The position numbers and the translations under genes are program-made. From the NCBI GenBank assembly GCA_965200175.1, contig OZ241345.1, positions 2,356,001-2,420,000 on the forward strand: a stretch of DNA of 64,000 nt. Reading direction: 5' to 3'. The stretch comes from Azophilus sp026709365 (GTDB lineage Bacteria; Pseudomonadota; Gammaproteobacteria; Pseudomonadales; Azotimanducaceae). Each line of letters begins with the position of its first letter. Within the stretch, counting starts at the first letter, position 1. Below, piece after piece: positions 33,954-41,800 of this stretch. A model generated the notes under the pieces. It had not been told where the DNA came from, ran no database searches, and was given only the letters and a program-made list of their open reading frames with translations.

Positions 33954-35054
33954 ATGGACGACCCCGCCCCCGTTCCCCACATTGAGTACATCGGCGTACG
34001 CAAGACCTACGACGGGTCCAGCTGGGTGGTGCGCGATCTCGACCTCAGCGTGCGGCGCGGCGAGTTCCTGACCCTGCTGGGGCCGTCCGGCTCCGGCAAG
34101 ACCACCTGCCTGATGATGCTGGCTGGGTTCGAGGCACCGAGCGCCGGCGAGATTCGCATCGACGGCGCACCGGTCAGCGGCCTGCCGCCGGACAAACGCG
34201 GCATTGGGGTGGTATTCCAGAACTACGCCCTGTTCCCGCACATGACGGTGGGCGGCAATCTGGCCTTTCCGCTGGAGGTGCGGGGCATGGCCGCGCCGGA
34301 GCGCCGGGAGCGGGTGGCGCGCGCCCTGGCGTTGGTGCGCATGGAGGGCTTCGAGGATCGGCGGCCCGGGCAGCTGTCCGGGGGCCAGCAGCAACGCATC
34401 GCCATCGCCCGCGCCCTGGTCTTCGAACCGGAGCTGGTGTTGATGGATGAGCCCCTCGGCGCCTTGGACCGGCGGCTTCGGGAGGAGCTTCAGTACGAAA
34501 TCCGCCGCATCCAGCGGCAACTGGGCGTCACGGTGGTGTACGTCACCCACGACCAGCAGGAGGCCATGGCCCTGTCCGACCGAGTGGCCGTGTTCCAGGC
34601 CGGCCGCATCGAGCAGGCGGCGGCGCCGGAAGTGCTCTATGAGGAGCCGGAACGGGCTTTCGTCGCCAGATTCATCGGCGAGAACAACCTGCTGCCAGGG
34701 CGCATCCGTCACATCGATCGCGGGATTTGCACGGTGGAAGTGGCCGGCAGCGAGATCCAGGCGGCCCACGTCGGCGGCCTAGCCGTTGGCGCGGACACCG
34801 TGGTGGCCATCCGGCCGGAACGGGTGCAGATCAATCACGCGGCGGGCCAGCTGGCCAACATGCACGAAGCCAAGGTGGAGGACCTCAGCTTCCTGGGCGA
34901 CCACTTGCGGGTGCGCCTGGCGGTCTGCGGCACCTCCAGCTTCATCGCCAAGATCCCCAACGTCGTCGGCCACGGCGGCATTCTGCCCGGCGATTCGGTC
35001 CGCGTGGGCTGGGCGGCGCTCGACTGCCGCGCTCTTCAATCCGAGCCGCAATGA
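33954..35054 (+). CDS. ABC transporter ATPase, polyamine type (PotA-like)
   Basis: The protein has 366 residues; the ATG follows CAGGAA. Walker A is GPSGSGKTT (about 46-54), the Q-loop VVFQNYALFPHMTV, the signature LSGGQQQRIAIARAL, Walker B LVLMDEPLGALD and the H-loop VTHDQQEAM. The C-terminal TOBE/OB-fold region (about 265-360) is typical of the spermidine/putrescine and iron groups. Its TGA overlaps an ATG of the binding-protein frame. It energises the two permeases encoded downstream. Regulation is not evident beyond the repeat-rich upstream spacer. Confidence 0.95.
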   Translation: MDDPAPVPHIEYIGVRKTYDGSSWVVRDLDLSVRRGEFLTLLGPSGSGKTTCLMMLAGFEAPSAGEIRIDGAPVSGLPPDKRGIGVVFQNYALFPHMTVGGNLAFPLEVRGMAAPERRERVARALALVRMEGFEDRRPGQLSGGQQQRIAIARALVFEPELVLMDEPLGALDRRLREELQYEIRRIQRQLGVTVVYVTHDQQEAMALSDRVAVFQAGRIEQAAAPEVLYEEPERAFVARFIGENNLLPGRIRHIDRGICTVEVAGSEIQAAHVGGLAVGADTVVAIRPERVQINHAAGQLANMHEAKVEDLSFLGDHLRVRLAVCGTSSFIAKIPNVVGHGGILPGDSVRVGWAALDCRALQSEPQ

Positions 35055-35080
35055 ATCCAGCAAGCCAACGGGAGAACGAC

Positions 35081-36205
35081 ATGACCACCACGCCCGGTTC
35101 CTCGCCCAGCGCAAACTTCCGCCAAGGCGCGCGGCGCCTGCTGCCAATGACTGTGCTGCTGGCGCTCCTGCCCGCCGCGCTGGCGGCGGAGTCCTTGACC
35201 GTGGTGTCCTGGGGCGGCTCCTACGCCCGGGCCTGCGTCGAGGCCTACCACAAGGCCTTCACCGCCGAGACCGGCATCGAGGTGCTGCTGGAGGACTACA
35301 ACGGCGGCTTGGCCCAAGTGCGGGCCCAGGTCGATGCCGGAGCCGTGCATTGGGACGTGGTGGACTTGGAGATGCCGGACGCGATGCTGGCCTGCGATGA
35401 GGGCATCATCGAGCCGATCGACTTGGACGGGCTGCCGCCGGGCGCAAACGGCTCGGCGCCGAAGGACGACTACCCGCCGGACACCGCCACCGACTGCGGC
35501 CCCGGCATGCTGCTCTACTCCAACATCTACGCCTACAACACCCGCCACCTCAAGGGGCCTGCGCCGACCGCCATCGAGGACTTCTTTGACTTGGAGCGGT
35601 TTCCCGGACGGCGCGGCATGCGCCGCTCACCCTTGGCCAACCTGGAGTTCGCGCTGATGGCGGACGGCGTGCCGACGGCCCAGGTCTATGCGGTGCTGGA
35701 CACGGAAGCCGGCCTCGAGCGCGCCTTCCGCAAGCTCGACAGCATCAAGGACCAAGTGGTTTGGTGGGAGGCGGGCGCCCAGCCGCCGCAAATGCTCGCC
35801 GACGGCGAGGTGCTGCTGAGCACTGCCTACAACGGCCGCATCTTCAACGCCCAAGTGCTGGAAGGGCAGCCCTTCGTCATCGTCTGGGATGGCCAGGTAC
35901 TGGACGTCGGCGGTGCCCTGTCCATCGTGGCCGGCACCCCGCGCCTTGCCGCCGCCGAGGCCTTCGTGAACTTCGCCAACCGTCCCGAGTCCGGCGCCAA
36001 CGTGGCCAAGCACATCTCCTACAGCCCCACCCGGCGCTCGGCCCAGCCGCTGGTGGGCAAGCACCTGGCGACCGGCATCGACATGGCGCCGCACCTGCCG
36101 AGCGATCCGCGCAACATGCAGCGGGCCCTGATGAGCGACTGGCGGTGGTGGAGCGAGCGCCGCGACGAGATGAACGAGCGGTTCAGCGCCTGGCTGCTCC
36201 GCTGA
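35081..36205 (+). CDS. Periplasmic polyamine-type solute-binding protein (PotD/F-like)
   Basis: The protein has 374 residues from the ATG at 35081, six bases after GGGAG; an earlier in-frame ATG at 35051 overlaps the previous stop but lacks a ribosome site. The signal peptide ends ALAAES (about residue 38). The mature part starts LTVVSWGGSYARACVEAYHK, typical of family 1 polyamine-binding proteins, and has the VVDLEMPDAMLACDEG hinge strand. The gene order (ATPase, binding protein, permease, permease) matches uncharacterised spermidine/putrescine-type systems. The true ligand may be another cation or opine-like compound. Confidence 0.93.
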   Translation: MTTTPGSSPSANFRQGARRLLPMTVLLALLPAALAAESLTVVSWGGSYARACVEAYHKAFTAETGIEVLLEDYNGGLAQVRAQVDAGAVHWDVVDLEMPDAMLACDEGIIEPIDLDGLPPGANGSAPKDDYPPDTATDCGPGMLLYSNIYAYNTRHLKGPAPTAIEDFFDLERFPGRRGMRRSPLANLEFALMADGVPTAQVYAVLDTEAGLERAFRKLDSIKDQVVWWEAGAQPPQMLADGEVLLSTAYNGRIFNAQVLEGQPFVIVWDGQVLDVGGALSIVAGTPRLAAAEAFVNFANRPESGANVAKHISYSPTRRSAQPLVGKHLATGIDMAPHLPSDPRNMQRALMSDWRWWSERRDEMNERFSAWLLR

Positions 36206-36210
36206 GCGCC

Positions 36211-37413
36211 ATGCCGGCCACGCGAACCGGGGGGCCGAGGGCCACTGCGGTGGCCCTGACGCTGCCGCTGCTGGCGTTCATCGCGGTGACCTTCGCGGCG
36301 CCGCTGGGCGCCCTGCTGAGCAAGAGCGCCTACCAGCCGGACGTGGCCAACGTCCTGCCGCGGACGCTGTCGGCCCTGGGCGGCTGGCGCGGCGACGGCC
36401 TGCCCTCCGAAGCCGCCTTCGCGGCCATCGCCGAGGAGCTGCCGAAGGCGCGGCAGGCGCGCACCCTCAGCCGAGTGTCCGGCCCGGTCAACCGGCTGAA
36501 GAGCGGCATGCGGCGGGTGCTGACGCGCACGGCCCGCCAAGCGGAGAGGGTCGAAAGCCCGGACTCCTGGCGCGCGGCGCTGATCGACATCCATCCGGCT
36601 TGGGCGGAAGCCGACACTTGGCTGGCCATCCAAGCGGCCGGCGCCCGCTTCACGTTGCGCCACTACCTCCAGGCGCTGGACTTGGAGCGACGCCCGGATG
36701 GCGGCATCGGGATGCGGCCGGAGGACAGCCGCATCTACCTGCCCCTGCTGTGGCGCACGCTGCTGGTGAGCCTGGGCGTCACCCTGCTCTGCCTGGCCAT
36801 CGGCTACCCCATCGCCCAGCTCATCGCCACGGCCCCGCCGAAGCGCGGCAACCTGCTGCTGCTCATGGTGCTGGTGCCCTTCTGGACCTCGCTGCTGGTG
36901 CGCACGACGGCTTGGATCGTGCTGCTGCAGCGGCAAGGCGTCATCAACAGCCTGCTGGTATCCCTGGGCATCACGCCGGACAGCGAGCGGCTGGAGATGA
37001 TCTACAACATGACCGGCACCTTCACGGCCATGACCCATGTGCTGCTGCCGTTCATGGTGCTGCCGCTGTACGCCGTGATGCGCTCGATTCCGCCGACGCA
37101 CATGGCCGCCGCAGCCTCCTTGGGCGCCAATCCCGCACAAGGCTTCCTGCGCGTTTACCTGCCCCAGACCCTGCCCGGCATCGGCGCCGGCGGCCTGCTG
37201 GTGTTCATTCTCGCCATCGGCTACTACATCACCCCGGCGCTGGTCGGCGGCCGCAGCGGCCAGCTCATCTCCAACATGATTGCCTACCATGTGCAAACCT
37301 CCCTCAATTGGGGGCTGGCCGCAGCCCTCTCCAGCATCCTGCTGGTCGCCGTGATCGGCCTCTACCTCATCTACAGCCGCCTGATCGGCGTTGACCGCAT
37401 GAGGCTTGGCTGA
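36211..37413 (+). CDS. ABC transporter permease, PotB-like with long periplasmic insert
   Basis: The protein has 400 residues, against about 285 for PotB. TM1 lies near residues 12-34. About 140 mostly polar residues follow before TM2 (about 190-212), so the first periplasmic loop is greatly enlarged. The EAA-like coupling motif is SLGANPAQGFLRVYLPQTLPG, here split as AAASLGANPAQGF and RVYLPQTLPG (about residues 300-325). Six membrane segments in total. The start lies 5 bases after the binding-protein stop; the ribosome site is weak, consistent with coupling. Confidence 0.92.
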   Translation: MPATRTGGPRATAVALTLPLLAFIAVTFAAPLGALLSKSAYQPDVANVLPRTLSALGGWRGDGLPSEAAFAAIAEELPKARQARTLSRVSGPVNRLKSGMRRVLTRTARQAERVESPDSWRAALIDIHPAWAEADTWLAIQAAGARFTLRHYLQALDLERRPDGGIGMRPEDSRIYLPLLWRTLLVSLGVTLLCLAIGYPIAQLIATAPPKRGNLLLLMVLVPFWTSLLVRTTAWIVLLQRQGVINSLLVSLGITPDSERLEMIYNMTGTFTAMTHVLLPFMVLPLYAVMRSIPPTHMAAAASLGANPAQGFLRVYLPQTLPGIGAGGLLVFILAIGYYITPALVGGRSGQLISNMIAYHVQTSLNWGLAAALSSILLVAVIGLYLIYSRLIGVDRMRLG

Positions 37414-37414
37414 G

Positions 37415-38236
37415 ATGAGCGCGATGTTGTGGCGGCGGGCCGGGCGCTATGGCTATCTGGCGTTTTGCGCCGCCGCGTTCGCCTTTCTGGTGGCGCCGAT
37501 ACTGGTGATCGTGCCCTTGAGCTTCAACGCCGAGCCCTACTTCACGTTCACCGAGGGCATGCTGCGCCTGGACCCCGAAGCCTATTCCCTGCGCTGGTAC
37601 CAGAACGTGGTCGAGGACCAGGCCTGGCGCCGGGCGCTGGTGAACAGCTTGGCGATCGGCGCCGCCGCCACCGTGCTGGCCACCGCCTTGGGCACCTTGG
37701 CGGCACTGGGCCTGGCCAGCCCGGCGATGCCGGGGCGGGCGCTGATCACCGGCATCCTGATCTCGCCGATGGTGACGCCCATCATCATCGTCGCCGTGGG
37801 CATGTTCTTCTTCTATTCCAGCATCGGCTTGGGACAAAGCCATTTGGGCCTGATCCTCGCCCATGCCGCCTTGGGCGCCCCCTTCGTAGTGATCACCGTG
37901 ACGGCCACCCTGAGCGGCTTCGACCCGGTGCTGCTGCGCGCCGCCGCCAGCCTCGGCGCCGGACCGCTGCGCCGCTTCTTCCGCGTGCAACTGCCCCTGA
38001 TCGCGCCGGGGGTGGCTTCCGGCGGGCTGTTCGCCTTTGCCGCCTCCTTCGACGAGGTGGTGGTGGTGCTGTTCATGGGCGGACTGGAGCAGCGCACCAT
38101 TCCGCGCCAGATGTGGTCCGGCATCCGCGAGCAGATCAGCCCCAGCATCCTCGCCGTGGCCGTCTTCCTGATCGCCTTCGCCGTGCTGGCGCTGCTCATC
38201 GTGCAATGGCTGCGGCGGCGTTCCGCCGCAGCTTGA
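37415..38236 (+). CDS. ABC transporter permease, PotC-like
   Basis: The protein has 273 residues with six predicted membrane helices of the binding-protein-dependent permease fold. The EAA motif is AAASLGAGPLRRFFRVQLPL (about 190-209). The gene starts 1 base after the stop of the previous permease gene (an upstream in-frame TTG at 37406 would overlap it). It is the last gene of the ABC operon; a family B repeat follows. It forms the heterodimeric channel with the PotB-like protein. Confidence 0.93.
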   Translation: MSAMLWRRAGRYGYLAFCAAAFAFLVAPILVIVPLSFNAEPYFTFTEGMLRLDPEAYSLRWYQNVVEDQAWRRALVNSLAIGAAATVLATALGTLAALGLASPAMPGRALITGILISPMVTPIIIVAVGMFFFYSSIGLGQSHLGLILAHAALGAPFVVITVTATLSGFDPVLLRAAASLGAGPLRRFFRVQLPLIAPGVASGGLFAFAASFDEVVVVLFMGGLEQRTIPRQMWSGIREQISPSILAVAVFLIAFAVLALLIVQWLRRRSAAA

Positions 38237-38274
38237 TCCCGACGCCACTGGCCGCGGGCCGAGGCCGATTCGCG

Positions 38275-38407
38275 GCAGTGGCTCCGTTTGACTTTGGCTG
38301 CGCTTGAGCAGGCGGCGAAACGCCCGCTTCAGGCGAAATCCCCGGAGCAAGGGCGTCCCGCCCTCGACCGAACCACGACCATGACGTGAGTCAAACTGAG
38401 CCACTGC
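38275..38407 (-). repeat. Family B element with terminal inverted repeats, copy B2
   Basis: This 133-bp unit is bounded by 19-bp inverted ends with one mismatch (GCAGTGGCTCCGTTTGACT at 38275-38293; complement of GCAGTGGCTCAGTTTGACT at 38389-38407). The core on the minus strand matches copies B1 and B3. The layout is like a small non-autonomous mobile element. It lies between the ABC operon and the 55-aa peptide gene. Confidence 0.85.
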
Positions 38408-38549
38408 TCGATTCGCCCCAGCAGAGGCCAACTGACCGTTATGGCCTTATTGGCACAGTCTTTGCTTGGTTGTTATCCCGAACGCCGCCCCCATTAAGCA
38501 ATCTGCCCAAGGCAGGGGCGTAAACCAACCAACCAAGGAGACCAGCACC

Positions 38550-38717
38550 ATGAACTACGAATTGACGAACCACATCGAAGGCGCACTCGCCGTGGCGATG
38601 GACAGCAGCGCCCTCTTCGAGCAGTACGATCCCCTGCCGACCGCCAACGATCCCATCTATGGAACGATGGAGGAGGCTGCGCCGGAGTACGACAACCTGT
38701 ACCTGACACCGCTGTAG
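38550..38717 (+). CDS. Orphan 55-residue acidic peptide
   Basis: The ATG at 38550 follows a strong AAGGAG (38535-38540) with 9-base spacing. The peptide starts MNYELTNHIEGALAVAMDSS and has YDPLPTANDPIYGTMEEAAP in its second half. It contains no Lys or Arg and about ten Asp/Glu, so it is very acidic. No Cys, signal peptide or membrane segment is seen. The gene stands alone between a family B repeat and a terminator-like hairpin; a weak promoter candidate (TTGGCA 38450-38455, TGTTAT 38471-38476) lies upstream. No modifying enzymes adjoin it. It could be a small regulator, a precursor peptide or a partner of a distant complex; I do not recognise it. The strong ribosome site is the main reason to call it a gene. 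Confidence 0.65.
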   Translation: MNYELTNHIEGALAVAMDSSALFEQYDPLPTANDPIYGTMEEAAPEYDNLYLTPL

Positions 38718-38760
38718 CAAGCCATCAGCCGTCAGAACCAGCGCACCGCTGCGGAGCCAG

Positions 38761-38796
38761 GCAGCGCACCTTCAACGCCAATTGAGGGTGCGCTGC
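38761..38796. terminator. Hairpin in the convergent spacer, possible bidirectional terminator
   Basis: A perfect 10-bp stem (GCAGCGCACC at 38761-38770, GGTGCGCTGC at 38787-38796) with a 16-nt loop lies between the convergent stops at 38717 and 38839. There is no T-run after it, so intrinsic termination is uncertain. Confidence 0.45.
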
Positions 38797-38838
38797 ACTA
38801 TGGCCCATTAAGTGGCCAAGACATCCCCCGAACTTGCC

Positions 38839-41800
38839 TCAGCGTCCGTCGGCTGACAGATTGGTCAGGTGCCCGGTGGGGCTTTCCAACAGGCTCTGAA
38901 CCAAGATGCCCGAGTCGGCGGTCACCGAGAGCCGCCACTTGCCCCTGCCGTCCCCCAGCGGATGCCGGCGCCAATAGCCGATGTAATGCTCATTCAGCCA
39001 TTCGTTTTCACCAAGCTCCAAGTCTCGCATGAAAGACGGCGAGACCAGCCCGGCTTCCAGTTCCGCCGAGTCCAGCGTGAGCGCCGAGCGTGCGGGGACG
39101 GTGATCGACGCCGCACCCCGGTTCGGCGGCGCCCCGCCCATGTCGTCGGCTCCCACCACCGACACCTGGACCGTCCGCGGCGTCGGGTTCACCAAGCGCA
39201 GCCGGCTCACCTGCCGGTGGTTGCTGCCGGGGTTGAGGAACGGCGCCCAGTGGCGCCCCGCCCGGAAAGCCGCGACATCGTGAACCGCCGTCAGGAAGCC
39301 GTCCTGGGAGCGGACGTAGGCCAGAACGCCGATGTCCAGGTCGCTGGCCAGCTCAAGCCGCCAGTCGCCCTCCCCGGCGCCCGCGCTGCCCGAAAGGCCC
39401 TTGGCCGCGTTGCCGAACTCCAAATCCGCGGAGTTGAAGTGCGCCGCCGCGCCCGCATCCAGGGACAGCTCAAGCTGCTCGTGCAGGGTTCCCGCATCGT
39501 CAAAGGCGTCGATGCGCACCGTGCCGGCGCGGTTGGAGCGGTTCAGCACCCGCACGAAACCCTCCCGGCCGTTCGCAGCCAACTGGGAGGCGGCGGGAAG
39601 CAGCGGCACGTGATGCCTGCCGCCCACATCCGGCGGCTGCGGCCCCGAAGAGAGGTTGGTCAAGTGGCCCGTGGCCACGCTCTCCAGCAGGCTCATCGCC
39701 ACGATCGGCGCTTCGGACTCGACCTCCAGGCGCCACTTGCCCTCGCCGTCGCCGAGCGCGCCCTCCAGTTCCATGCCGCCGGACTCCAGCAGCACCGCAT
39801 CGAACTCCCGGGAGGCTCCCGCCGCAACCGTGAAGCGCACCGGGCCGCCCGGCGACGCACCCGCATCGTCAACGCCCCGCACGGTCACCAACGCCGCCTC
39901 CCGGCCCGGGTTGACCACCCGCAGACGGCTCGCCTGCCGGTCGTTGCTCGCCGGGTTGAACGTGGCGATCCGGCGTGACCGCCCCTCCGCCGGGGCGGCA
40001 TCGTGCAGGGCGGTCACGAAGCCGTCCGCAGCGCGCGCATAGGCCAGCGCCTCAACGTCGAGGTCCGTCTCGAACTCCAGGCGCCAGTCGCCCTCGCCCG
40101 TGCCGACGCCCTCGGGAAGACCCTTGGCCTCGTTGCCATCCTCCAAGTCGCCGGAGTTGAAGTGAACGGCCCCATGGGCCCGCAGCGGCAGCGAAACCGG
40201 ACCGCGCCGCGCGCCCGCATCGTCAATCGCCGTGATGCGGACGGTGCCCGTCCGCTCCGAGTGGTTGACCAGCCGCACGAACCCCTCGCGACCGGGGCTT
40301 GAGCCCGACAGGAACAGCGGCACCGAGGGCGCGCGCACCGTCACCGAGAAGCGCCGCGTCATGGCCTCGCCGTCCGGCGCCGTCGCCGTGACCGTCACCT
40401 CCGCGCTTCCCGCCGCCTCGGGCGTGACGGTGAGTTCGCCGTCCTCGACGGAGACCGCCGCCACGGCGCCGTCGCTGGACTGCGCCGCGTACTCCGCAAA
40501 GCCGAGGAAGCGGGAGAACACGCCCGCGAGGTCGATGCTCTCCGGGCCGCGGCCGAGCGTCAGGGAACGGTCCTCGATGCCCCAAAGCACCAGCGGCGGC
40601 CCTGGCTCCACCCGGATGCCGGAGTAGCCATAACGGTAATCGATGGTGAACTGAAGGTTAAGAAAATTGATAACAGGGCCCCCTTGGTCCTCATCGCCCG
40701 CCTGGCCTGGCCATCGTATGCCGTCAACGCGCACGATCACCGGGCCGTCGCCATCCGGTGAGACCGAGGTGCCGACGGAGTGCGCCAAGCCAGCGCCGAT
40801 GTGCTGCCGTTCCGGCGGCGCACTGCCCATGTCTGACAGCGAGCCACCCGAGACGGATAGCTGCCCGTCCACGGGAAAGGGCGCTTCCGGAGACAGATGC
40901 AGCCTGACAGCGGCCGGTCGGCCGCGACCCAACGCCCCTTGCCCAGGCAGAAGCACCGGGGTCGGCGCGAACACGAACGGCGCCCCCGGGTTGCCCTCCA
41001 GATGCAACCCCAGCAAATCCTGGCCGGCGAACGTGCCCGGAGGAATGCGCCACAGCCCGTTCCTATCCAAGTCCAGAACCAGAAGATTCGACATGCCGTC
41101 CAGCACGCCCGGCCCCAGTGAAGTAACCCCGGCGCCCACCGCGTAAAGCCGCTGAAGGCTGTCGAGACCGTCGAACGTGCCCGCGCGAAGCGCGCCCAAG
41201 CGGTTCCATCGCAGAAAGAGGAGCTCCAATGCCCCAAGATCCCCAAACAGGCCGGGCGGCAGGTTCCGCAACTGGTTGTCTTGGAGGTTCAGCTCCTTGA
41301 GGCCGTGCAGCCCCGAGAAGGTGCCCAGCTCAAAAGCTGTGAGCCGGTTGGTCCAGAGGCTCAAATCCTCAAGCTCGCCCAAGCCCTCGAACAGGGTCGC
41401 TGGCAGCTCCGTCAACTGATTTTCCCCTAGATCGATCTGCTTCAACTGGGTTAAGTCCGCAAAAAGACGGGCTGGCAGCGTGCCCAGCCGGTTCCGCGGC
41501 AGGACTAGGCGATGCAGTTCCGTCAGGCCGTCCAACGCCCCCGGCGCTACCGACCGAAGCCCATTTTGTGGGAGGAACAGAGCCTGTAGCCTCGGCAGGC
41601 CGCCGACCACGCCTGCCTCCAAATGTCCCGCCTCGTGCCCTTCGATCACCAGCAGCCGCAAGCTGTCCAAGCCCGAGAACGCACCCGGCTCGAACCTCGT
41701 GACCTGCGGACGTACGCCATCCGCATCAAAATTTCCCGGGCTGTTAATCCACAATTCGAGCAGGCCGGGCATCCCCGCAAAGGTTCCCGTCCGAAACAAG

